A stretch of 32,030 nucleotides of DNA from the NCBI GenBank assembly GCA_011390805.1, contig JAABRT010000037.1:1-32030 (forward strand), given 5' to 3'. This document shows, piece by piece, positions 7,065 to 15,045 of the stretch (position 1 is its first letter; each line of letters opens with the position of its first letter). This DNA is from Gemmatimonas sp. (GTDB lineage Bacteria > Gemmatimonadota > Gemmatimonadetes > Gemmatimonadales > Gemmatimonadaceae). The notes under the pieces are model-generated. The model had not been told where the DNA came from. It searched no databases and worked only from the letters and a program-made list of their open reading frames with translations. Both the position numbers and the translations under genes were made by a program.

Positions 7065-7997
7065 ATGAAACGATTGTTCAAGCGCGAAGGTGACACACCC
7101 AAGCGCTCACTGTGGGATAAAGTAAAGGACCTCGCGCGCACAGATTTTGGCGTGCTGCTCCGCGGTGGCGTTGACCCGGGATCGCTCGAAGCGCTGGAAA
7201 CCATGCTGCTCGAAGCCGACTTCGGTGTGCCCACCACGCTCCGGCTGGTAGAAGAAGTTGAGCGGCTGGCCAAGCGCGGTGCCATCAAAACCGAAGACGA
7301 GTTCCGCGAAGCACTGCGTGTTGGCATTCGTGATGCACTCAACGCCGGCCAGAGCAATCCCGCTCTCAACATCGCCCCAACATCACCCACGGTGTTGCTG
7401 GTGATTGGCGTAAACGGCGCCGGCAAAACCACGTTCATCGGCAAACTCGCGACTCGCCTGCGCGGTGAAGGCAAGCGTGTGCTCGTGGGTGCCGCCGATA
7501 CATTCCGCGCCGGTGCAGTCGATCAGCTGCGCGTGTGGGCCGAGCGTGCGGGCGCCGAGTTTGTTGGTGCGAAGTCGGGCGCCGATCCGGCCGCTGTTGC
7601 GTTCGACGCTATTGACGCTGCGGCCACTCGCGGCTGCGACTACGTGATCATTGATACCGCCGGTCGTTTGCACACCAGCAGTGACCTCATGACCGAGCTC
7701 AAGAAAATTCATCGTGTGCTCGGCAAGCGTCTCGCAGATGCACCACATGAAGTACTGCTCGTACTTGATGGTACGATTGGACAAAACGCTTTGGCGCAGG
7801 CGCGCACCTTTAGCGCCGCCGTGCCCGTGACCGGATTGGTTGTCACCAAGCTCGATGGCACCGCCAAGGGCGGTGTGGTGGTAGCCGTGCACGAAGCACT
7901 GAACGTGCCGATCAAGTTTGTAGGCATGGGTGAACAGGCGCCCGATCTCGAAGCGTTTGACGCCGACCGGTTTGCCACGGAGCTTGTGGCGTCGTGA
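7065..7997 (+). CDS. ftsY: Signal recognition particle receptor FtsY
   Basis: FtsY is the SRP-receptor GTPase that docks ribosome-nascent chain complexes at the inner membrane for co-translational insertion. The N domain (about 1-100) precedes the G domain. Visible motifs are the P-loop GVNGAGKTT (115-123), DTFRAGAVDQL (145-155), DTAGR (197-201), TKLDGTAKGG (261-270) and a closing GMGEQAPDLE. At 310 residues it lacks the long acidic A domain of the E. coli protein, as in many phyla. The ATG at 7065 has only a weak purine stretch upstream. Its TGA is shared with the recG GTG start (GTGA), so the two are coupled. Confidence 0.97.
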   Translation: MKRLFKREGDTPKRSLWDKVKDLARTDFGVLLRGGVDPGSLEALETMLLEADFGVPTTLRLVEEVERLAKRGAIKTEDEFREALRVGIRDALNAGQSNPALNIAPTSPTVLLVIGVNGAGKTTFIGKLATRLRGEGKRVLVGAADTFRAGAVDQLRVWAERAGAEFVGAKSGADPAAVAFDAIDAAATRGCDYVIIDTAGRLHTSSDLMTELKKIHRVLGKRLADAPHEVLLVLDGTIGQNALAQARTFSAAVPVTGLVVTKLDGTAKGGVVVAVHEALNVPIKFVGMGEQAPDLEAFDADRFATELVAS

Positions 7998-10120
7998 GCA
8001 ATGCGGAGGACGCGGCACGTCGGCGTCGCCGAACCGGCCCGCCTCCGCGCCTCACGCTCGATACACCCGTCACATACCTCAAGGGCGTTGGTCCGGCCCG
8101 CGCCGAATCGCTGCAACGACTCGGCATTCGTGTAGCTGGCGATCTATTGCGCCATGTGCCGCATCGCTATGAAGACGCGAGCACCGTTACCCCGATTTCC
8201 GATGCCGCTGTCGGTGCTGATGTCACCGTGCTGGGGCAGGTAGTCGCCACCGGTGTGTTGCCCACGCGACGCGGACTGCGTGTCTTTCAAGCCGTGATCA
8301 AGGACGCATCAGGCTTGCTCGAACTCGCATGGCCCGGTCAACCGTTTCTTGAGCGCACAATAAGCAAAGGCGACTGGCTGCTGTGCACTGGCCAGGTGCG
8401 CTTTCATCACGGCCGACGATTGCAGCCGCGCGAGTTTGTGAACCTTGGCGCTGGCGACGAAAGCTCGCTTGAAGGACGCGTACTGGCTGTCTATCCGGCC
8501 ACTGAAGGCCTGAGCGTTCGCTGGTTACGAACACTGGTGGAACAGCATCTGAGCGATCTGCTGCCGCTCGTGAAAGAGCCGTTGCCCGCTGCACTGCTGG
8601 CCGAAGCGGGTGTGCCGCCACTGCCGGAAGCGCTGCGTCGTGTGCACAAACCGGAGTCGGTTGCCGATGCACGACTCGGGCGCTCGCGGCTGGCGTGGGA
8701 AGAGTTGTTGTGCGTGCACCTGCTGCACCGACGGGCCAATGTATTGGCGCGCGAATCGCGAACGGGCGTACAGTTTGCCAATCGCAAGCAGCTCACGCGT
8801 CAGCTGCGCGAAGCACTGCCGTTCACACTCACCAACGCACAAATGCGCGCTGTGCGTGAGATTGTGGGCGACCTGTGCAGTGCACGTCGCATGCATCGCC
8901 TGCTGCAGGGCGACGTAGGCAGTGGCAAAACCATCGTCGCGCTTTTCTCGGCGATGCTGGCCATGGAGAACGGATATCAGTGCGCCATCATGGCGCCCAC
9001 TGAACTGCTGGCCGAACAACACGCGCTCACTGCGCAAAAGCTGTTGGCGCCGTTGGGTATTTCGCCTGTCTTGCTCACCGGCCGTCTGGGTGCGAAAGAT
9101 CGCCGGGTCGCGCTTACGCGGATGGCTTCGGTTGACCCGGTACTCGCCATTGGCACGCACGCACTGTTTCAGAATGATGTCGCGTTTGCGAAGCTGGGCC
9201 TGGTGATCATCGATGAACAGCATCGCTTCGGTGTGGAGCAGCGCGCTGCACTTGGTGCAAAAGGCGCTGACGGTGAGCCGCCAGATGTATTGCTCATGAC
9301 TGCCACGCCCATTCCGCGATCACTTGCACTCACGCTGTATGGTGATCTCGATGTGTCCACGCTCGACGAACGTCCTCCGGGGCGGCAACCCGTAACCACG
9401 GCCCATCGTCGCGAAGCAGCGCGCGATCGTGTGTTTTCGTTTGTAAACACCGAGCTCGACGCCGGTCGTCAGGCGTACGTGGTGTACCCGGTGATCGAAG
9501 CGTCAGAAAAAACCGATCTGCGCGACGCGACGTCCATGTACGAAGCGCTTGTCGCCGGTCCATTTGCATCACGCCGCGTGGCGTTGCTGCACGGTCGTCT
9601 GCCGGCAGAGGAACGCGATGTGATCATGCGCGCGTTTCGCGATGGTGCAATCGATGTGTTGGTGGCCACGACCGTGATTGAAGTGGGCATTGATGTACCC
9701 AACGCCACCGTGATGATCATTGAACATCCCGAGCGCTTTGGTCTGTCGCAGTTGCATCAGCTGCGCGGCCGCGTAGGCCGAGGCGCCGAGCAATCGTATT
9801 GCATCCTGCTCGGCGATGTGGGTTCGGACGCTGCCGATCGATTGCAGGTGGTGGTAAACACGGAAGACGGTTTTGAAATCTCCCGCGCTGACTTGCGCAT
9901 GCGCGGCATGGGCGATCTGTTTGGGGCGCGGCAGTCCGGGTTGCCGGCGTTTCGTATTGCTGATCCGATTGCCGATGAAGCGCTCAACAACTCCGCCCGG
10001 GAATCCGCAGAGCGAATGCTGACTGCCGACCCTGCGCTTGAGCGCCCTGAAAACGCGGGCGTTCGGCAACTGCTCACCATCAACTACAAGCGCGCCCTCG
10101 AACTCTTTCAGGTCGGTTGA
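7994..10120 (+). CDS. recG: ATP-dependent DNA helicase RecG
   Basis: RecG remodels stalled replication forks and Holliday junctions. An N-terminal wedge/OB-fold region (about 20-270) contains a helix-hairpin-like LKGVGPARAESLQRLGI stretch. The superfamily 2 motor follows: Walker A GDVGSGKT at 306-313 (K312), the DEQH box at 407-410, TATPIPRSL soon after, then IEVGIDVPNA and QLRGRVGRG in the second RecA-like domain. The C-terminal DLRMRGMGDLFGARQSG motif is typical of RecG. The length of 708 residues is normal. The GTG start overlaps the ftsY stop. Downstream are only repeats, so the unit probably ends here, although I see no clear terminator. Confidence 0.97.
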   Translation: MSNAEDAARRRRRTGPPPRLTLDTPVTYLKGVGPARAESLQRLGIRVAGDLLRHVPHRYEDASTVTPISDAAVGADVTVLGQVVATGVLPTRRGLRVFQAVIKDASGLLELAWPGQPFLERTISKGDWLLCTGQVRFHHGRRLQPREFVNLGAGDESSLEGRVLAVYPATEGLSVRWLRTLVEQHLSDLLPLVKEPLPAALLAEAGVPPLPEALRRVHKPESVADARLGRSRLAWEELLCVHLLHRRANVLARESRTGVQFANRKQLTRQLREALPFTLTNAQMRAVREIVGDLCSARRMHRLLQGDVGSGKTIVALFSAMLAMENGYQCAIMAPTELLAEQHALTAQKLLAPLGISPVLLTGRLGAKDRRVALTRMASVDPVLAIGTHALFQNDVAFAKLGLVIIDEQHRFGVEQRAALGAKGADGEPPDVLLMTATPIPRSLALTLYGDLDVSTLDERPPGRQPVTTAHRREAARDRVFSFVNTELDAGRQAYVVYPVIEASEKTDLRDATSMYEALVAGPFASRRVALLHGRLPAEERDVIMRAFRDGAIDVLVATTVIEVGIDVPNATVMIIEHPERFGLSQLHQLRGRVGRGAEQSYCILLGDVGSDAADRLQVVVNTEDGFEISRADLRMRGMGDLFGARQSGLPAFRIADPIADEALNNSARESAERMLTADPALERPENAGVRQLLTINYKRALELFQVG

Positions 10121-10212
10121 ACAGCTACCACAGAGTGCGCGTAGGCAATTCCACAAACGAGTTTTTCTCTGTGCCTCAGTGTCTCAGTAGTTGAAGCTTT
10201 TGAAAAACATCA

Positions 10213-10270
10213 ACCTCAGAGGCACAGAGACGCAGAGAACTGCAACAGATTTTTGGGTGGGTCCGTTGCA
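10213..10270 (-). repeat. Second dispersed repeat family, inverted copy downstream of recG
   Basis: The reverse complement matches 6924-6981 at about 52 of 58 positions, including the CAACAGATTTTTGGGTGGG block. A related partial unit (CTCTGTGCCTCAGTGTCTCAG) lies just upstream at 10167-10187. The two long copies are in opposite orientation on either side of ftsY-recG. Confidence 0.8.
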
Positions 10271-10324
10271 GTTCCACCTCCAAATCATTTCCGCATTGCA
10301 CCGCTACAAGGCGGTAAGCGCTTT

Positions 10325-10427
10325 GTTCTCCGCGTCTCCGTGTCTCTGCGGTAAACGCGCCGTTCTCCGCGTCTCCGTGTCTCTGCGGTAATTCGTTGTT
10401 CTCCGCGTCTCCGCGACTCTGTGGTAA
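10325..10427 (+). repeat. Three tandem 30-bp repeats after recG
   Basis: Three direct copies of a 30-bp unit start at 10325, 10362 and 10398, separated by only 7 and 6 bases. The unit begins GTTCTCCGCGTCTCCG and ends GCGGTAA or GTGGTAA. Copies 1 and 2 look identical; copy 3 differs by a few bases. They share the CTCCGCGTCTCCG theme with 6957-6976. With 10213-10270 they account for most of the 322-base gap between recG and the DUF2892 gene, in which I see no coding sequence. Confidence 0.85.
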
Positions 10428-10442
10428 ATGCTGTTCCCGCAG

Positions 10443-10646
10443 TTACCGCTGCGCCGCACACCCCGGGAAGCCTACGCGCGCCAGAATCTTCTCGAGCGGA
10501 CAGAAGTTGGTGTAACTGGATTGCAGCAGGTTAAACCCGACGAATGCGGTGAACGCAAAGAACCAGGGGTTCACCCAAACGCCGAGCGCAACCGAAAGCA
10601 TTACAAACACGCCGGCGAAGCGACGGATGATCTTGTCAGCACACAT
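10443..10646 (-). CDS. Small DUF2892/YgaP-like inner-membrane protein
   Basis: The 67-residue protein has a short amphipathic start (CADKIIRRF), two membrane helices (about 11-25 and 28-43) and an NFCPLEKIL motif with Cys49. This pattern is typical of DUF2892 (the membrane part of YgaP-like proteins). I chose the ATG at 10646 because a CACGGA purine stretch lies about nine bases upstream; ATGs at 10655 and 10679 are also in frame. It is the last gene of the minus-strand efflux operon, 29 bases after the RND stop. Its role is unknown. In other bacteria such proteins are found near RND pumps or rhodaneses. Confidence 0.75.
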   Translation of the reverse strand: MCADKIIRRFAGVFVMLSVALGVWVNPWFFAFTAFVGFNLLQSSYTNFCPLEKILARVGFPGCAAQR

Positions 10647-10675
10647 GGTATTCATTCCGTGAAAGAGTAAGCAAA

Positions 10676-13600
10676 TCATACGAACACTTCGGCTGGAGCA
10701 GCCGGCACATGGACGCGCTCCACGACAGTGGCCGGCGCACGGCGGCGCAGCTCCCAGTACAGCAACGGCACCACCACCATCGTGAGCAGCGTGGCTACAA
10801 TCGCGCCGCCAATCAGTGCGACGGCCAATCCCTGAAAGATGGGATCGAGCACCATCACCAGTCCGCCAATCACCACTGCCGCTGCAGTAAGCGCGATCGG
10901 CCGGAAACGTACCGCACCTGCCTCGAGTACCGCTTGCACCAAGGGACGCTCACGCTCTTCGGCGAGCTGAATGAAGTCCACCAGCAAGATCGAGTTGCGC
11001 ACAATGATGCCCGCCAGCGCGATCATGCCAATCATTGATGTAGCAGTAAAAAACGCGCCCATCAGTGCGTGTGCAGGCAGGATTCCTACGAGCGTAAGCG
11101 GAATCGGCGCCATGATCACCAGCGGTGTACTGAACGACTGGAACCACGCCACTACCAGCACGTAGATGAGCACCAGCACCACGGCAAAGGCGATGCCGAG
11201 GTCGCGGAACACTTCAATGGTGACCTGCCACTCGCCGTCCCACTTCACCGCCGTCTCATCGAGACGCAACGGCTGCACCGCGTTGTAACGCGTGATCTCG
11301 GCGCCGCTTACCGTGAGCGTGTCCAGGATGCTGTTCATGGCCAGAATCGCGTACACCGGCGCTTCCACTTCGCCTGCGACGTCACCGGTTACGTAGATCA
11401 CCGGGCGCAGATTCTTGCGATGGCGTGATGTCGCGCGTGATGCGGAGTCTACCGATACAAAACGACCCAGCGGCTGCGGACCCATGGCCGTTGTCACCGG
11501 CAACGCGAGCAACTGCTGCACACCCGAGCGATCGCGCACATCAAGACGCGGCACCACCGCCACCGGTTCACGTGATGTTGACGACTGCAGTGCGCCCATC
11601 GGCATGCCGCCCACGGCCATTGCGACGGTCTGTGTGAGCAGGGGTACGTCGGCACCGGCACGTGCAGCCGCGGCGCGGTCTACACGAAATGCGAGCTGCG
11701 CGGCTGGCGCTTCTACCGTCCAGTCCACATCAACCACACCGGTGGTTGCTTCGAACGCTGCCTTGACCTTGCGCGCTGCTTCAAGGCGCGTGGAATCGTC
11801 GGCCGCGTACACTTCGGCCACCAGCGTTGACAACACCGGCGGACCCGGCGGAATCTCGGCCACCTTGGCACTCGCTCCGAATGAACGCGCGATGGAATCA
11901 ACCATGGGACGCACCGCCACAGCAATCTCATGACTCTGCCGGCTGCGATCATGCTTGGGAGCAAGATTCACCTGAATGTCAGAGACATTCGCACCTCGGC
12001 GCAGGAAATAGTGTCGCACCAGTCCGTTAAAGTTGAACGGTGCTGATGTACCCGCGTAAACCTGCGTGCTGACCACCTCAGGAACCGTGCGCAGCTGCTG
12101 CGCAATGGCTTCGGTGGCTGCAAGCGTTGACTCGAGTGTTGTTGTTTCCGGGAAGTCCAGCACCACCTGGAACTCCGACTTGTTGTCAAACGGCAGCATC
12201 TTCACCTGCACAGCGCCGATTGCTACAAGAGCCATGGAGCCAAGCAGCAACACAATCGTGCCGCCGTAAAACGCCATGCGCGTGCCGCGCTTCTCAATGA
12301 GCGGCGTCATGAGACCAGCGTAGAACTTGCCAAAGCCTGACTTGAGCACGGTGCTGCTTTCATCGCCGTGCGCGTCAGCCTGCGCGTGTGGTTTACCCGT
12401 CGCATGCTCCTGTGCGGAGTGCGGCGCTGTATGTCCACGCAGCAACCGGTAACCGAGCCACGGCGTCACAATAAACGCCACACCCAATGAGGCCAGCATC
12501 GCCACCGATGCGCCAACCGGAATGGGGCGCATGTATGGTCCCATCATGCCCGACACGAACATCATTGGCAGAATGGCCGCAATCACGGTAAACGTGGCCA
12601 GGATCGTGGGATTGCCCACTTCGTCTACCGCTTCAATGGCCGCCTGTTCAGGCGAACGGTTTCGCATGGCCATGTGGCGCGCGATGTTCTCCACGACCAC
12701 AATCGCGTCGTCCACCAGAATGCCAATGGAAAAAATCAGCGCAAACAGCGTGATGCGGTTGAGCGTGTAGCCCATCAGGTAGTACACAAACAGCGTCAGC
12801 GCGAGCGTGACCGGTACAGCCACGAGCACCACCACCGCTTCGCGCCAGCCCAGGAACAACCACACCAGCGCTGTTACCGATAGCGTGGCGATGGCCAGAT
12901 GCAGAATCAGCTCTGAAGCCTTCTCGGCAGCGGTCTCGCCATAGTCACGCGTGATGTCTACACGCATCCCCTCAGGCACCACGCGACCGCGTGATTCCTC
13001 GAGACGTTCAATCGCTGCATGGGCAACCGTTGTCGCGTTGGCACCGGCACGCTTGGCCACGGCAATCGTGACTGCGGAACGTGGTGCATCAGTGCCAGTG
13101 GCCGTGGTCACGTAGGACACCGGTTCACCAAAACCATCGGTGATGGTGGCTACATCACGCAATGCAATCGCCCGTCCATCGCGCACGGCGACAATCACAT
13201 CACCCACATCGTCGGCACTGGCAAAGGCCGCCGATACATCAACGCGCACCGTTTGATTGCCCGTGGCAAACTCACCCGCTTGCAGCCGCGCGTTCGCACC
13301 CATCAACGCCTGTGCGATTTCGCCCGGCGTGATACCGGTACCGGCAAGGCGCGACGGATCAATGCGCACGTCGACTTGACGCGGGGCACCACCAACCAGG
13401 AACACCTGCGCCACATCGGGCACCGTGCGCAGCTCTTCGGCAATGTGGGCGGCCACCTGCCGCACCACACCCGGTTCGGCGTTGGCATCACTGACCGTGA
13501 GTGCAAGAATGGGCACATCGTCAATCGCGTGCGGACGCACCAATGGCGGCGGTGCCGACATCGGCCACCGGTCCATGTTGGACTGCACTTTGGCGTGCAC

Positions 13601-13966
13601 CTTGGACACACTTTCTGTCTGATCAGCACCAACGGCAAAGCGCGCCGTGATCATGCCGCCGCCGTCACCGCTCATGGAGTACACATACTCCACGCCCGGA
13701 ACTTCGTAGATGGCCTGCTCCAGCGGCTTGATCATCTGCTGTTCAACTTCTGCGCTCGACGCACCGGGCAGTGCGGCAAACACATCGATCATGGGCACAG
13801 AGATCTGTGGTTCTTCTTCGCGTGGCGTGGCGGCCAGTCCAATCGCACCAACCAGCAGCGACGCCAGCGTCACCAGTGGTGTGAGCTTGCTGTTGAGAAA
13901 CGCCCGCGCAACCCGGCCGGCAATACCGTCGCCGAGTTTGGTTGGTGAATCATTGGGCGTGCTCAT
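10676..13966 (-). CDS. RND-family efflux pump, inner-membrane permease
   Basis: This is a proton-driven RND transporter, 1096 residues, that would export small molecules or ions through the TolC-like partner encoded upstream. Twelve-helix architecture is evident: helix 1 (about 30-46), a periplasmic porter region (about 50-345), helices 2-6 (about 350-510), then the repeated second half. Helix 4 has GILVDDAIVVVEN with the paired acidic residues D419-D420 that relay protons in AcrB-type pumps. CusA-type metal pumps lack this exact pattern, so a multidrug/organic substrate class is more likely. The cytoplasmic loop at about 512-534 has five histidines, which is unusual. The ATG overlaps the adaptor gene's TGA (ATGA). 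The substrate cannot be told from sequence. Confidence 0.95.
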   Translation of the reverse strand: MSTPNDSPTKLGDGIAGRVARAFLNSKLTPLVTLASLLVGAIGLAATPREEEPQISVPMIDVFAALPGASSAEVEQQMIKPLEQAIYEVPGVEYVYSMSGDGGGMITARFAVGADQTESVSKVHAKVQSNMDRWPMSAPPPLVRPHAIDDVPILALTVSDANAEPGVVRQVAAHIAEELRTVPDVAQVFLVGGAPRQVDVRIDPSRLAGTGITPGEIAQALMGANARLQAGEFATGNQTVRVDVSAAFASADDVGDVIVAVRDGRAIALRDVATITDGFGEPVSYVTTATGTDAPRSAVTIAVAKRAGANATTVAHAAIERLEESRGRVVPEGMRVDITRDYGETAAEKASELILHLAIATLSVTALVWLFLGWREAVVVLVAVPVTLALTLFVYYLMGYTLNRITLFALIFSIGILVDDAIVVVENIARHMAMRNRSPEQAAIEAVDEVGNPTILATFTVIAAILPMMFVSGMMGPYMRPIPVGASVAMLASLGVAFIVTPWLGYRLLRGHTAPHSAQEHATGKPHAQADAHGDESSTVLKSGFGKFYAGLMTPLIEKRGTRMAFYGGTIVLLLGSMALVAIGAVQVKMLPFDNKSEFQVVLDFPETTTLESTLAATEAIAQQLRTVPEVVSTQVYAGTSAPFNFNGLVRHYFLRRGANVSDIQVNLAPKHDRSRQSHEIAVAVRPMVDSIARSFGASAKVAEIPPGPPVLSTLVAEVYAADDSTRLEAARKVKAAFEATTGVVDVDWTVEAPAAQLAFRVDRAAAARAGADVPLLTQTVAMAVGGMPMGALQSSTSREPVAVVPRLDVRDRSGVQQLLALPVTTAMGPQPLGRFVSVDSASRATSRHRKNLRPVIYVTGDVAGEVEAPVYAILAMNSILDTLTVSGAEITRYNAVQPLRLDETAVKWDGEWQVTIEVFRDLGIAFAVVLVLIYVLVVAWFQSFSTPLVIMAPIPLTLVGILPAHALMGAFFTATSMIGMIALAGIIVRNSILLVDFIQLAEERERPLVQAVLEAGAVRFRPIALTAAAVVIGGLVMVLDPIFQGLAVALIGGAIVATLLTMVVVPLLYWELRRRAPATVVERVHVPAAPAEVFV

Positions 13967-15045
13967 GACCGCTCCGTGAGCGCGCTGCCTTCAGCAGGCG
14001 CTGCGGAATCAGGGACCAGCACCACATCACCGGCGTTCAGGCCAGAGAGTACTTCCACCAGTTCACCGTAGTTGCGTCCGGTACGAATCCAGCGACGTTC
14101 GGTCACACCGTTGGCGCGCACCTGTAGTCCGGTAAGATCACCTTCACGCACCACCGCCGCGCTGGGCACCAGACGCACACTGCGCGTTGCACCCGGCAAT
14201 CGCAGTGTCGCAGAACCACCCGTTGGCAAGGCACCGTCGGTGTTCTTCACCAGTACGTTCACCGTGAACAATCCACCGCTTGGTGTGGCCACCACACCTT
14301 CCACCGTACCAACCGTTTCTGCACCTTCAATCGCAACGGACACGGTTGTACCGCGCTTGAGCGCACGGGCCGCATCGGGTGGCACGAGTGCGCTCACACG
14401 CAGTGTGCCCGACTGAAGCACTGCAACCAGCGGGGCACCGGGGGCGGCAAACGCACCCGGATCAACAAAGCGCTGCGACACGACTCCGCTAAACGGTGCG
14501 CGAACGCTGCCGTATTCACGTACCGCTGCCGCCTCAGCCACTCCGCCGCGCGCCGACGCGACTGCTGCCTTGGCGCGTGCCAGCCCGGCTTCTGCCGCAT
14601 CAAGCTGCGCTTTGGGCGCGGCACTGTCAGCAAACAGTGCACGCATGCGCGCCGTCTGCACCTCTGCATCGGCCAGCATGGCTTCGGCCGCCGCCAGCCC
14701 ACCGCTGGCCTGCGCCGACCGCGCATCAACGTCACGCACGTCGAGTGAAACAAGCAGCTGCCCTTCACGCACCACATCACCGGCCTGCACGTGCACCGCA
14801 GTCACGGTGGCCATGAGTTTGGTAGACAGCGTGCTGTTGAGCAGCGGTGCTGCAGTGCCAACCGCTTCGTTCATATCAGGCATGATCGAATCGACTACCG
14901 CAAACTCGGCGTAACCGGGGGCCACTGCGGTAGTCGTAACGGTGGCATTGGCTTCGGGGGTATTGTCACCGCCGCAAGCGGCAATCGCAGGCACTGCAAT
15001 CAGCACCAGCAGCGCCGAGCGCAAGGAAATGGGCATGGAGGTCAT
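13963..15045 (-). CDS. RND efflux periplasmic adaptor (membrane fusion) lipoprotein
   Basis: This HlyD/AcrA-type adaptor links the RND permease to the outer-membrane channel. Residues 1-23 form a lipoprotein signal ending IAAC, with C24 as the lipidated cysteine. A half barrel-sandwich (about 75-101, TAVHVQAGDVVREGQLL) and an Ala-rich coiled coil (about 112-168) lead to the returning half YGSVRAPFSGVV. Beta-barrel and membrane-proximal domains follow to residue 360. Its start overlaps the TolC-like gene's stop, and its stop overlaps the RND start, both by four bases. The three parts are therefore translated as a coupled set. Confidence 0.94.
   Translation of the reverse strand: MTSMPISLRSALLVLIAVPAIAACGGDNTPEANATVTTTAVAPGYAEFAVVDSIMPDMNEAVGTAAPLLNSTLSTKLMATVTAVHVQAGDVVREGQLLVSLDVRDVDARSAQASGGLAAAEAMLADAEVQTARMRALFADSAAPKAQLDAAEAGLARAKAAVASARGGVAEAAAVREYGSVRAPFSGVVSQRFVDPGAFAAPGAPLVAVLQSGTLRVSALVPPDAARALKRGTTVSVAIEGAETVGTVEGVVATPSGGLFTVNVLVKNTDGALPTGGSATLRLPGATRSVRLVPSAAVVREGDLTGLQVRANGVTERRWIRTGRNYGELVEVLSGLNAGDVVLVPDSAAPAEGSALTERS

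Noticed and set aside
10325..10427. Regularly spaced repeats that resemble a short CRISPR array
   Set aside because: The spacers are 6-7 bases and similar in kind, there are only three units, and no cas genes are near. They belong to a dispersed intergenic repeat family.
10428..10670. Plus-strand 80-codon frame opposite the small DUF2892-type gene
   Set aside because: Its translation is hydrophilic and low in pattern, whereas the minus strand encodes a clear two-helix membrane protein in operon context.
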